Counted from the first letter of the stretch, positions 9,019-16,659 are shown. The stretch is DNA of 64,000 bases from Candidatus Uhrbacteria bacterium (GCA_021413945.1 JAIOPK010000006.1:326327-390326), one strand, 5' to 3'. Made by a program: numbers and translations. The notes: generated by a model from the letters alone, not told the origin.

Positions 9019-9044
9019 AATGCGCTTTAACAAGCGCATTTTTT
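9019..9044 (+). terminator. Second hairpin terminator ahead of mraZ
   Basis: Perfect 9-bp stem AATGCGCTT/AAGCGCATT around TAAC, running into T6 (9039-9044). It insulates the mraZ promoter from upstream transcription. Confidence 0.8.
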
Positions 9045-9059
9045 GATTGTTCACTAACT

Positions 9060-9088
9060 TTGACCAATGTTGTGTTGTGGCATAGAAT
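9060..9088 (+). promoter_or_regulatory. mraZ promoter
   Basis: TTGACC (9060-9065), 17-base spacer, TAGAAT (9083-9088). The last base of the -10 is the first base of the MraZ box, so a bound MraZ would cover the transcription start. Confidence 0.8.
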
Positions 9089-9112
9089 GGTGAGCAGTGG
9101 GATGAAGTGGAA
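9088..9112 (+). promoter_or_regulatory. MraZ operator: three TGGNN boxes at 10-bp spacing
   Basis: TGGTG (9088), TGGGA (9098) and TGGAA (9108), each separated by 5 bases. This is the known MraZ-binding arrangement (TGGGN repeats with N5 spacers), sitting just after the -10 of mraZ. It predicts autorepression of the mraZ-rsmH-ftsL unit. Confidence 0.8.
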
Positions 9113-9139
9113 AATCCTCTTCATTCGACTTCCGTTCCT

Positions 9140-9571
9140 ATGTTCATCGGTGAATACCACCACACGCTTGATGAAAAAGGCCGGATGAGTGTTCCGGTCA
9201 AGTTTCGTGCATCCCTGGCGGAAGGCGCTGTGGTCACGCGCGGGCTCGATCGATCGTTGTTCCTTTACCCCAAGAGCGAGTGGCAAACACTTGCCGAAAA
9301 GCTGGCGTCCTTGCCGTTTGGCCAGGCTGACACCCGCGCTTTTGCACGCTTAATGCTGGCAGGCGCGATGGAAGTCGAGGTCGACAAGTCCGGACGCGTG
9401 CTTCTTCCGGAATACCTGCGTCAATACGCCGCCCTCGACAAATCCGTCGTGGTCGCGGGTCTGTATAACCGTTTGGAAATCTGGGATGAGGCTACGTGGA
9501 AGGAGTACTCGGCCAAAACCGAGTCCGAGGGCAATGCCATCGCCGAACGTCTTCAAAACCTCGGCGTATGA
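9140..9571 (+). CDS. mraZ: Transcriptional regulator MraZ
   Basis: AbrB/SpoVT-fold DNA-binding regulator of the division and cell-wall cluster; forms rings that read spaced TGGGN boxes. 143 aa, the usual size. It has the expected two half-repeats: 'MFIGEYHHTLDEKGRMSVPVKFR' is broken here as residues 1-23, and 'EVDKSGRVLLPEYLRQYA' at about 85-102, each with the D-x-K/S-G-R core. ATG 9140 is chosen because MraZ proteins begin with M-F-x-G-E/T; the in-frame upstream ATG at 9107 lies inside the operator. It overlaps rsmH by ATGA. Confidence 0.97.
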   Translation: MFIGEYHHTLDEKGRMSVPVKFRASLAEGAVVTRGLDRSLFLYPKSEWQTLAEKLASLPFGQADTRAFARLMLAGAMEVEVDKSGRVLLPEYLRQYAALDKSVVVAGLYNRLEIWDEATWKEYSAKTESEGNAIAERLQNLGV

Positions 9572-10461
9572 ACCAGACTGTCCACATTCCCGTGATGCTC
9601 GAGGAAACCATGCTTGGTCTCGAGGTCCGGCCCGGCGGTGTATGGGTCGATGGCACGCTCGGCGGGGGATCGCATACGCGAGCCCTGCTTGAACGGTCAG
9701 CTCCCGACGGCATCGTGTATTCATTCGACGTCGATCCCAAAGCGCTAGAACGCGCCAAGGAATCACTTGCGTCGTTTGGTGACCGATTCCAGCCGGTTGA
9801 AGCTAACTTTCGTCATCTCGACGATCGATTGGCGGAGCGCGGTGTCATGAGTGTCGATGGAATCCTGCTTGATCTCGGTGTCTCCTCCGACGAGATCGCG
9901 GACTCATCGAAAGGACTTTCCTTCATGACGGAAGGCCCGCTCGATATGCGTTTAGGCCCCAAGGCGAATGAAGACGGGCTCACAGCCGCCGACATCGTCA
10001 ACACGTGGAAACCAAACGAGATCGAACAGCTCATCCGCGAATTCGGGGAAGAGAAGTTTGCAAAGCGCATCGTCGACGCGATTGTGACGGCTCGAAAGAG
10101 CTCACGCATCACACGGACGACGGAACTTGCGGGAATCATCAAACAAGCGGTGCCGTCGAGCTATGAACGCGGTCGGATTCATCCGGCGACGCGAACATTC
10201 CAGGCCTTGCGCATCGCCGTGAATGACGAGATGGAGACGTTGAAAGAGGCGATCGACGGAGCTCACCGGATTCTCGCGCCGGGAGCACGACTCGCTGTCA
10301 TCGCTTTTCACTCGCTAGAAGACCGCATCGTCAAAGTTGCATTCAAAGACAAGGAACGCTGGGAACCGCTTACCAAGAGACCGCAAGAAGCGACGGAACA
10401 AGAAATCACAAAGAATTCCAGATCACGCAGCGCTAAACTACGCATCGCAAAAAAGAAATAA
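9568..10461 (+). CDS. rsmH: 16S rRNA (cytosine-N4) methyltransferase RsmH
   Basis: SAM-dependent methyltransferase that modifies C1402 of 16S rRNA in the P site. 297 aa, normal for the family. It starts 'HIPVMLEETMLGL', followed by the SAM loop 'WVDGTLGGGSHT', 'DVDPKAL', 'GILLDLGVSSDEI', 'RPHPATRTFQALRIAVN'-type segment ('GRIHPATRTFQALRI', ~215) and 'FHSLEDRIVK'. ATG 9568 overlaps the mraZ stop (ATGA), a typical coupled pair. Second gene of the mraZ unit. Confidence 0.98.
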   Translation: MNQTVHIPVMLEETMLGLEVRPGGVWVDGTLGGGSHTRALLERSAPDGIVYSFDVDPKALERAKESLASFGDRFQPVEANFRHLDDRLAERGVMSVDGILLDLGVSSDEIADSSKGLSFMTEGPLDMRLGPKANEDGLTAADIVNTWKPNEIEQLIREFGEEKFAKRIVDAIVTARKSSRITRTTELAGIIKQAVPSSYERGRIHPATRTFQALRIAVNDEMETLKEAIDGAHRILAPGARLAVIAFHSLEDRIVKVAFKDKERWEPLTKRPQEATEQEITKNSRSRSAKLRIAKKK

Positions 10462-10469
10462 TAAAATCT

Positions 10470-10838
10470 ATGGCTCGCTCACACGTCAACGCCCTCCGAC
10501 AACCACATCTCGCGCTGGGTTTGTCGTTGGCGCCGGGGCGCAAGCTTGAGAAGGCCGCGCGGAATGCGTGGATTGGAGTATTTCTTGTTTTGTCATTCTT
10601 TACGATGGCTGCGCACGTGTACCAGATGAACAAGTCGGCGACGAAAGGCTATACGCTGCGAGAGCAGGAACAACGTTTGGAAAAACTCAAGTCGACGGTT
10701 GCGGAATTGGAAGACCATGCCGCAAAAAATCAGGCTCTCTATACGATTGAGGAGCGTGTGAAGGGGTTGGGCTATGTTCCTGTCGATCGCATGGAGTTTC
10801 TTGATGTTGCACGCGGTTCTTACGCGGTCGCTCGTTAA
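10470..10838 (+). CDS. FtsL-like division protein
   Basis: 122-aa bitopic membrane protein: cytoplasmic N-terminus of about 30 residues, one membrane helix (~33-52), then a coiled coil (~60-92, 'LREQEQRLEKLKSTVAELEDHA') ending in 'RVKGLGYVPVDRMEFLDV'. This topology, and its place right after rsmH, match FtsL, which with FtsB and FtsQ activates FtsWI septal synthesis. FtsL diverges fast in sequence, so the call rests on position and architecture. ftsI, usually next, is far away at 58653 here. Confidence 0.8.
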   Translation: MARSHVNALRQPHLALGLSLAPGRKLEKAARNAWIGVFLVLSFFTMAAHVYQMNKSATKGYTLREQEQRLEKLKSTVAELEDHAAKNQALYTIEERVKGLGYVPVDRMEFLDVARGSYAVAR

Positions 10839-10913
10839 CGCTTCGGGCCGCGATTCCAAAAATCTGTTTGGAAGCGCAGCCCGGTGCGGTTCGCTTGTCC
10901 CGACGGCCGGCAA

Positions 10914-10951
10914 AAGCGATCCTCCCCACTCGCGTGCAGGGAGGATCGCTT
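10914..10951 (+). terminator. Hairpin after ftsL
   Basis: Perfect 13-bp stem AAGCGATCCTCCC (10914-10926) with 10939-10951 and a 12-base loop; only a short GTTT follows. Likely end of the mraZ unit. Confidence 0.7.
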
Positions 10952-10969
10952 GTTTGCTATACTTTTCCC

Positions 10970-11350
10970 ATGAGTGTGCCCGTTATCGGTTTAACCCGAT
11001 TGTTCTTATCCGAAACGTTCGGAAGCATCATTCGGTTTCCGTTTTGGTGGTATACCGAGGGCTTGATTGAGGCAGCGCGATGGTGCGCTCGAGGCTTGCG
11101 TTTTAGATGGGAAAGTGCGGGAATTTCCGTGTGGGTGAAGAATTTTTTTGTACCGATGTACGGCCAGTATGATATTGCGGGTCGATTGGTGAGTGTCGTG
11201 ATGCGTTTTTTTGTCTTGATCGGCCGTCTCATCGGTTTAGTGTTTGAAGCGATCGGCTATGCGTTACTTCTGACGACTTGGGTTATTTTGCCCGTCGCTT
11301 CCCTGATTTTGTTTGTCGATGCTTTGTTCCGTAATTTAATCGGTCGTTGA
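10970..11350 (+). CDS. Orphan membrane protein preceding the Clp gene
   Basis: Unrecognised 126-aa protein. It has an amphipathic, aromatic N-terminal half ('FPFWWYTEGLIEAARWC') and two close hydrophobic helices at about residues 70-95 and 97-118. ATG 10970 is preceded by TATACT (10959-10964) six bases earlier, the spacing seen at other predicted leaderless starts. It ends one base before the Clp gene, so the two are almost certainly co-transcribed and may act together at the membrane. Confidence 0.65.
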   Translation: MSVPVIGLTRLFLSETFGSIIRFPFWWYTEGLIEAARWCARGLRFRWESAGISVWVKNFFVPMYGQYDIAGRLVSVVMRFFVLIGRLIGLVFEAIGYALLLTTWVILPVASLILFVDALFRNLIGR

Positions 11351-11351
11351 T

Positions 11352-14030
11352 ATGGAGCAATACTCTCCGATTTTGTGTCCGGTCTGCGGAGGCGATGCGC
11401 GCGCATCGCTTGGCTGTAAGGCGTGTAAAGGTGCGGGCGTGAGCTTGTCGACGGAACGTGGATCATTGGTGTGGCTTGCTTCGATTGATCGCGGGACGTT
11501 TGCGGTGCGGTCTACGCGTCGGACGACGCATACGGTTCTGCATGCGCTGATCGGTATTGCGATTCTTGGATGTTTCGCTTGGTTTGGTATTGGCGTGTGG
11601 TTAACGGGGGACATCATGTCGCTGACAACGTCGATCTTCTGGTTTGGCGGTTCTTGGGCACCGATGGGGTTGTGGCTTGGATTGTTTCTGCTTAGTTTCT
11701 TGGTTTTTCGATTACGTGTTTATAACGATAATGCGAGGATTCTGCCGAGTTGGGGGAAGCCGAGTTCGCAAAGTGGAGAGCGTAAAGCACAATCGGAGGT
11801 TGTGCGGGATGTGGCGCCGTATTTTACTGAGGCGGCTTGGGAGATGCTGCAGCGTGCGTACGACTTGTCGGAGAAGGTCGGCAAATCGGAAATTAAAGCT
11901 TCGCATCTTTTTGCCGCGGCGCTTGGGACGACGGCCGGTGGGATTTTCTTGACCAGACTCGGACTTGAGTTTGATAAAGTTCGCGACGGTCTTGCGCGGA
12001 TTGTGAATGACGGTCCCTCCGGTGCGCCGCCCGTGATGACGCTGGAAGCTAAGAGCGTATTGCTTGAGGCGGCGGCCGATGCGGAAGCTTCCGGACGGAA
12101 ACATATCGGCACGATCGAAGTATTTTTGCGCGCGTTTGAAATCGACCCGAGAATCCAGACGGTTTTTGATGCCGCGGGGTATCCACCGCGCCATGTTCGT
12201 CTTGTCGCCGAGTGGATTCGGGTTCAAGAGACGCTCAAAGAAGAGCATGACCGTTTTGTCTTGCTCGCGTCGCTTAAACCGACCGGCGCCATGAATCGGT
12301 CGATGACGGCTCAACAGACGCCGTATCTTGATCGGTTTAGCGAGGATTTAACCCAGCTAGCTCGGCAAGGCTATGTGGCGCCGATGATTGGAAGAGATCG
12401 TGAGATGCAGGAGTTATTGAGAGGTATCGAGAGTGGTAGACGCTCGATCGCGCTTGTCGGTGAGGCGGGGAGCGGAAAAGGTGCGCTTATCGACGGGTTG
12501 GCACGGCGCATGGTGGAGGAGGATGTTCCTAAGGAATTGTTCGACCGCCGTCTTGTGTCGATCCATGTTGCACAGGTCCTTGCGGCGGGGGATCCGGGTC
12601 TGGCTCCGCAGAGATTATTGACGATGATGAGCGAGGTCGCGATGAGCGGGAATATTATTTTGGTCATGCACGGAATCGAGGCCTTGGTCGGCGCAGGCGG
12701 CGGGACGATGGACTTGGCAGAGACGCTCGCATCGGAAATCGACAAGGGGTATTGCATCGTTATCGCTACAACGACTCCGCAAGCGTGGACGTCCTATTTG
12801 GAGCGACGATCACTTGGACAGAAGCTGATTAAAGTTGAAGTGCCGGAACTCGATCAAGACAATGCGATACGCGTGCTGATGGCTAAGGGAGGGTATATCG
12901 AATATCAGAATAAAGTTTTCTTTACGTATGCGTCGCTTGAAAAGGCCGTCACTCTCGCCGGAAGATATTTGCGCGACGTAAAATTGCCGGAATCGGCGCT
13001 GAATGTGCTGACGGAATCCGCAGTTCTCGCCAGGAAGGAGCGCGGGGAGGGTGCGATGGTAAGCGGGGAAGACGTGGCGCGCGTGATTCAGGATAAGGCG
13101 CATGTTCCGGTAGAGGCTGTGACGCAGGATGAGGGCGACAAGCTTTTGCAGCTCGAGGATCATCTGCATGGCCGCGTCGTCGGACAGGAAGAGGCAGTGA
13201 AGGCTGTTTCGCAAGCGATGAGACGAGCTCGAGCGGATATGCGCTCCGGCAATCGGCCGATTGCGAACTTTTTGTTCCTTGGGCCGACGGGTGTCGGAAA
13301 GACCGAGCTCGCAAAAGCGTTGGCGGCGGAATATTTTGGGAGCGAGTCGATGATGATTCGACTCGACATGTCGGAGTATCAGACGCCATCGTCGATCTCT
13401 CGCGTGATCGGCGAGCCGGGAGATAACAAAGGCGGGTTGCTGACGGAGGCGGTGAGAAAACAGCCGTTTGCGATCGTTCTTCTCGATGAATTAGAAAAAG
13501 CGCATCCGGATATTCTTACGCTGTTCTTGCAGGTGATGGACGATGGTCGTTTGACGGATGGGGTTGGTCGTACTGTCGATTTTACGAACGTGGTACTGAT
13601 CGCGACGTCAAATGCAGGAACGGATTTTATCCAACAGGAAGTACAAAAAGAGACGCCGATCGAACGAATCAAGACGGCGTTGCTCGAGCGCGAGCTGAAA
13701 GGAATTTTCCGTCCGGAGTTTCTCAACCGTTTTGACGGCGTGATCGTCTTCAAACCGTTGACGCTCGATGATGTGACGCAGATCGCTTGGCTCTTGCTTC
13801 AAGGCGTGACCAAGCGCTTGCAAGAAAAAGGAATCAATTTCCGTGCGGAAGACGAGGCGGTGGAAACGCTTGCGAAGGATGGATATGACCCGATTTTTGG
13901 AGCGAGACCATTGCGTCGAGTGATTCAGGAACGCGTGGAGAATCAATTGGCCGACTTACTGCTGCGCAATGCCGTGAAACGGACGCAAACGGTTGTATTG
14001 AAAGCGGACGGAACGCTTGGAGTCGAGTAA
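11352..14030 (+). CDS. Membrane-anchored Clp/Hsp100 ATPase with degenerate first AAA+ domain
   Basis: 892 aa. Order: N-terminal zinc ribbon ('CPVCGG...CKACKG', residues 9-27), two membrane helices (~60-85 and ~98-122), a Clp N-like domain (~150-310), then two AAA+ modules. D1 keeps 'GEAGSGKG' (Walker A Thr replaced by Gly, ~371) but its Walker B reads 'LVMHGIEALVG' instead of LFIDEIHTLVG, so both acidic residues are gone and D1 should not hydrolyse ATP. D2 is intact: 'GPTGVGKTEL' (~644), 'VLLDELEKAH' (~708), 'FRPEFLNRFD', and sensor 2 'GARPLRR'. The D1 KYRG and D2 GYVG pore-loop motifs are not recognisable, and no ClpP-docking VGF tripeptide is seen. It is probably a remodelling ATPase at the membrane rather than a canonical ClpC. 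It starts one base after the upstream membrane protein. Confidence 0.9.
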   Translation: MEQYSPILCPVCGGDARASLGCKACKGAGVSLSTERGSLVWLASIDRGTFAVRSTRRTTHTVLHALIGIAILGCFAWFGIGVWLTGDIMSLTTSIFWFGGSWAPMGLWLGLFLLSFLVFRLRVYNDNARILPSWGKPSSQSGERKAQSEVVRDVAPYFTEAAWEMLQRAYDLSEKVGKSEIKASHLFAAALGTTAGGIFLTRLGLEFDKVRDGLARIVNDGPSGAPPVMTLEAKSVLLEAAADAEASGRKHIGTIEVFLRAFEIDPRIQTVFDAAGYPPRHVRLVAEWIRVQETLKEEHDRFVLLASLKPTGAMNRSMTAQQTPYLDRFSEDLTQLARQGYVAPMIGRDREMQELLRGIESGRRSIALVGEAGSGKGALIDGLARRMVEEDVPKELFDRRLVSIHVAQVLAAGDPGLAPQRLLTMMSEVAMSGNIILVMHGIEALVGAGGGTMDLAETLASEIDKGYCIVIATTTPQAWTSYLERRSLGQKLIKVEVPELDQDNAIRVLMAKGGYIEYQNKVFFTYASLEKAVTLAGRYLRDVKLPESALNVLTESAVLARKERGEGAMVSGEDVARVIQDKAHVPVEAVTQDEGDKLLQLEDHLHGRVVGQEEAVKAVSQAMRRARADMRSGNRPIANFLFLGPTGVGKTELAKALAAEYFGSESMMIRLDMSEYQTPSSISRVIGEPGDNKGGLLTEAVRKQPFAIVLLDELEKAHPDILTLFLQVMDDGRLTDGVGRTVDFTNVVLIATSNAGTDFIQQEVQKETPIERIKTALLERELKGIFRPEFLNRFDGVIVFKPLTLDDVTQIAWLLLQGVTKRLQEKGINFRAEDEAVETLAKDGYDPIFGARPLRRVIQERVENQLADLLLRNAVKRTQTVVLKADGTLGVE

Positions 14031-14040
14031 AAACAGAACA

Positions 14041-14062
14041 CCCGACCGCAGAAGCGATCGGG
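14041..14062. terminator. Imperfect bidirectional hairpin
   Basis: CCCGACCGC/GCGATCGGG, 9 bp with one mismatch around AGAA, between the convergent Clp gene and the 14065-14526 gene. No strong T tract. Confidence 0.5.
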
Positions 14063-14064
14063 GG

Positions 14065-14526
14065 TTAGTCTGCATCGAGAATAATTTCTCCTTCTAGGGG
14101 AATGAGCTTGTTCTCGAGCGCCGCTTTCACAAGTGAAATCAGCGCGTCGAAATCGTATTGAACGAATGTTCCGATGACGGAGTAATCGACGAGCAACGAC
14201 TGATCCATGGCGATCGGCGCGGCGAGATGCGTCACGATAGGCGCCGACTTACGGAAGTAACGCCGCACCGCCTGGAAGATGTCCTTCAGATCGCAGAACT
14301 CGTCGATGCCGACGATGATGAGGTTGGCGTCGACGTTGAACATTCCGCTGGGGAGCGTTTCCATCTCGTGCGTCTGAAGCATCCTATCTTCTACGTGGAT
14401 GCGTGTCTTCAGATGGAGCGAGACTTGTTTGGCGAGCGGGATGTTGTTGGGGTAAAAGAGCTGTACGGTAAACAGCGGACCGTCCGGCGGAGGCGGGACG
14501 GTCGAGCGATCCTCGACTGAGTCCAT
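14065..14526 (-). CDS. Orphan cytosolic protein with SD-hairpin leader
   Basis: Unrecognised 153-aa soluble protein. It starts with a Pro-rich tail ('TVPPPPDGPLF'), then alternating strand and helix stretches: 'TVQLFYPNN', 'ANLIIVGIDEFCDLKDIFQAVRRYF', 'PIVTHLAAPIAM', 'YDFDALISLVKAAL'. The pattern resembles a flavodoxin or receiver-like fold, but I see no phospho-acceptor signature, so no function is claimed. C-rich codons, a GGAGGA Shine-Dalgarno and its solitary position put it in the SD-cassette class. Its SD lies inside an inverted repeat (14530-14544). Confidence 0.7.
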   Translation of the reverse strand: MDSVEDRSTVPPPPDGPLFTVQLFYPNNIPLAKQVSLHLKTRIHVEDRMLQTHEMETLPSGMFNVDANLIIVGIDEFCDLKDIFQAVRRYFRKSAPIVTHLAAPIAMDQSLLVDYSVIGTFVQYDFDALISLVKAALENKLIPLEGEIILDAD

Positions 14527-14529
14527 GGC

Positions 14530-14544
14530 GTCCTCCTGGAGGAC
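14530..14544 (-). promoter_or_regulatory. Hairpin sequestering the Shine-Dalgarno
   Basis: On the mRNA, GTCCTCC-A-GGAGGAC lies three bases before ATG 14526. The right arm is the Shine-Dalgarno and the left arm is its exact complement, so the ribosome site can fold shut. Confidence 0.6.
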
Positions 14545-14602
14545 AATTCATCATAAAATAAGCGATTTGTCAACCCTTGCAGAACGTGAAATCATACAGT
14601 AA

Positions 14603-15607
14603 ATGTCCTTGGTTGAGCTTATTTTTATCGGAGTTGGCGGGGTGGCCGTGAGCTCTCTCGCGTCGGTTATTGTACGGAAAAATGCCATACGATACGGGGT
14701 TGTTGATCAGCCAAAGGGCGGAAGGAAAATTCATGATCGTCCGATCGCGATGTGGGGAGGACTTGGAATCGCTATTTCGATCGTGGTCTGCATCTTGTCT
14801 TTTCTTCCGATAACGACGCCCATTGTCGGATTTGTTTGTGGGATTTTTGTTTTGCTTATCGGCGGTATGTTGGATGACATGTTCGACTTGCATCCGAAAA
14901 TACAAATTCTGTTTCCGATGGCGGCTTCCATTATCGTGGTTGCAACCGGGACGCATATCGTTAGCATCACCAACTGGAGCGATGGCTCGGCGCTTTATCT
15001 GCCATGGACGGCGCTGCCAACGATTGTTTGGATGCTGATCGTGACGTATGCGACCAAGTTGATGGACGGCATCGACGGATTGGTGACGGGGCAGGTTGTG
15101 ATCGGATGCTTTTTGATTGCCGCGCTCGCAATGGGGAAGTTTTTTCAACCGGAGGTTGCGGTGCTGGCCGTGATTGTTGGTGGTGCGTATCTCGGATTTT
15201 TACCGTTCAATTTTCATCCGGCAAAACATTTCCTTGGCGAGTCGGGGAGTACGATCGCCGGATTTTGTCTTGGATTCCTGTCGATTGTCGGAAGCGCCAA
15301 GTTGGCGACGGGTTTGATGGCGCTCGGTCTTCCGCTTGTCGATGCGTCGCTTGTGATCACGGGGCGTATGCTCCGAGGCGTATCGCCATTTCGTGGTGAC
15401 AAGACGCATCTGCATTTCAAGCTACTCGATGCGGGATTATCGCAACGGCAGGTCGTGATGGTGATGTGGGGGCTTTCGCTGTTGTGCGGATTGGCCGCTT
15501 TGTCGCTTCAGACGCGCGGGAAAATTGCCTTGCTCGCATTCCTTGTCGTGGCCACGGCCGGGCTTTCATTTATCGCGGGGAAATTTGCGCGAAAACCATC
15601 AACGTAA
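14603..15607 (+). CDS. Undecaprenyl-phosphate sugar-1-phosphate transferase, WecA/TagO-like
   Basis: Polytopic membrane enzyme (334 aa, about ten helices) of the MraY/WecA superfamily, moving a HexNAc-1-phosphate from UDP-sugar to undecaprenyl phosphate to start a surface glycan. Motifs: 'GGRKIHDRPIAMWGG' near the start, 'GGMLDDMFDLHPKIQ' (DDxxD, ~92), 'KLMDGIDGL' (~152), and 'DKTHLHFKLLDAGLSQRQ' (~265), the WecA-type HxH loop, which separates it from MraY (a separate mraY lies at 25945). The usual FLGDSGS motif reads 'FLGESGS'. WecG-like and glycosyltransferase genes at 30858 and 33270 could act later in the same polymer pathway. Confidence 0.92.
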   Translation: MSLVELIFIGVGGVAVSSLASVIVRKNAIRYGVVDQPKGGRKIHDRPIAMWGGLGIAISIVVCILSFLPITTPIVGFVCGIFVLLIGGMLDDMFDLHPKIQILFPMAASIIVVATGTHIVSITNWSDGSALYLPWTALPTIVWMLIVTYATKLMDGIDGLVTGQVVIGCFLIAALAMGKFFQPEVAVLAVIVGGAYLGFLPFNFHPAKHFLGESGSTIAGFCLGFLSIVGSAKLATGLMALGLPLVDASLVITGRMLRGVSPFRGDKTHLHFKLLDAGLSQRQVVMVMWGLSLLCGLAALSLQTRGKIALLAFLVVATAGLSFIAGKFARKPST

Positions 15608-15611
15608 TCTT

Positions 15612-16166
15612 ATGGGATCTTCATTCACCGCTTGGAAAGTCGCGATCATCCTTTTTTGCTGTGCCGCTTTTGGTCTTACGCTTATCGGCTGGCAAGCATT
15701 ATCGGCGTTTGGCGATCAAGGCCGGAGTTATTTGGATGACTTGGTGAATGATCGAGTGACTTGGTCGTTTCGATACAATGAGGATGAAGGCAGTCGGTTC
15801 TCGACATTGAGAAGAGTTGTTGTTCACGGACAGGACTTGATGGTCGAGACGGTCGATGATGAGGCGGGGATTAAACAGGGGCTTTCCGATCGACGGAGCA
15901 TGCACAATGACGAGGGATTGCTTTTCGTGATGCCAAACGTCGATATTCATACGTTCTGGATGTATCACATGCTTTTTCCGATCGATATGGTTTGGTTGCG
16001 GGATGGCGTGATCGTGGAGATCGCTCCCAACATGCCGCCGCCGTCGGAAACAGCCGGGATTCCTAAGACGTATACGCCCGAGGCTTTGGCGGATATGGTT
16101 CTTGAACTTACGGCCGGAGGGGCGGAAAGATATGGGATGAAGGTGGGGGATAAGCTGGATTTTTAG
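15612..16166 (+). CDS. Membrane-anchored DUF192 protein
   Basis: 184 aa: N-terminal helix (~8-28), a linker, then a DUF192 domain recognised by 'GLSDRRSMHNDEGLLFVM', 'FWMYHMLFPIDMVWL' and 'GDKLDF' at the end. Members are small extracytoplasmic beta proteins of unknown biochemical role. ATG 15612 sits four bases after the WecA-like stop, and the hydrophobic anchor follows at once, so the longer in-frame extension from 15525 is not used. Likely same transcript as the WecA-like gene. Confidence 0.85.
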   Translation: MGSSFTAWKVAIILFCCAAFGLTLIGWQALSAFGDQGRSYLDDLVNDRVTWSFRYNEDEGSRFSTLRRVVVHGQDLMVETVDDEAGIKQGLSDRRSMHNDEGLLFVMPNVDIHTFWMYHMLFPIDMVWLRDGVIVEIAPNMPPPSETAGIPKTYTPEALADMVLELTAGGAERYGMKVGDKLDF

Positions 16167-16190
16167 CCAAATTTTAGCAGGGACCATGGG

Positions 16191-16219
16191 TTGACAGGTT
16201 TCTGTCACTCCGCTAAGCT
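16191..16219 (+). promoter_or_regulatory. rplU promoter
   Basis: TTGACA (16191-16196), 17-base spacer, TAAGCT (16214-16219). The start codon at 16239 leaves a leader of about 13 bases without a Shine-Dalgarno. Confidence 0.75.
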
Positions 16220-16238
16220 ACGCGCAATCTCAACTATT

Positions 16239-16541
16239 ATGAACGCTGTAATTAAAACGGGTGGCAAGCAATATATCGTCAAAGAGGGCGATATTGTGAA
16301 TATCGAGAAGATGATCGCCGAGCCGGGCGAGGTCGTTTCATTTGAAGCGTTGCTTACCTTTGATGGCGATAAAGTGACTGTTGGTACACCGATCGTCGCC
16401 GGTAAGGTTTCCGGAGAGGTGATCGCTCATGGACGCGCTGCCAAGATTTCTGTTGTGAAGTATAAGGCAAAGAGCCGGTACACGCGTCGCAGCGGACACC
16501 GTCAGCATTTTACGCGCGTCAAAATTACCAAAGTTGCGTAA
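16239..16541 (+). CDS. rplU: 50S ribosomal protein L21
   Basis: 100-aa large-subunit protein, normal length: 'AVIKTGGKQYIVKEGD', 'KVTVGTPIV', 'KYKAKSRYTRRSGHRQHFTRVKI'. ATG 16239 matches the conserved N-terminus and follows the promoter at 16191. rpmA (L27), usually next to rplU, is separated and inverted here (24924-25229). Its stop is eight bases before the structured repeat. Confidence 0.99.
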   Translation: MNAVIKTGGKQYIVKEGDIVNIEKMIAEPGEVVSFEALLTFDGDKVTVGTPIVAGKVSGEVIAHGRAAKISVVKYKAKSRYTRRSGHRQHFTRVKITKVA

Positions 16542-16548
16542 GAGGGAG

Positions 16549-16659
16549 GGCTGGCAAACAGATACAAAAAAACTTCCTGCGGAACTCGTCGACGACATCT
16601 TGTTCTTCAAGGTCGACTCAGACAGTCCTCGGAAGTTTTTTTGTATCTGTTTGCCAGCC
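16549..16659. repeat. Structured repeat element, copy A
   Basis: A perfect 29-bp inverted repeat (16549-16577 with 16631-16659) encloses a 53-base core. The innermost stem is followed by T7 on either strand, so it can end transcription of rplU and of convergent recR (its right arm abuts the recR stop at 16660). The core begins TGCGGAACTCGTCG and ends with a 25-base block starting TTCAAGGTCGACTCAGACAG. Both blocks recur unchanged in copy B (56616-56722) with the same total core length. The stems differ between copies but stay paired. Within the core GTCG/CGAC and GGA/TCC could pair. Confidence 0.85.

Noticed and set aside
7825..9054. A 409-codon open frame on the minus strand opposite arginine kinase
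   Set aside because: Its peptide is low-complexity in Arg, Glu, Leu and Val and mirrors the C-rich codons of the sense gene. It runs through the terminator and has no family features.
8982..9188. A 68-codon plus-strand frame over the mraZ upstream region
   Set aside because: It covers a terminator, the promoter and the MraZ boxes, and overlaps the true mraZ start in another frame.
16549..16659. Reading the structured element as an IS remnant or a simple tRNA-like gene
   Set aside because: There is no transposase, no target duplication that I can see, no cloverleaf and no anticodon arm. The equal core length in both copies argues for a functional fold.
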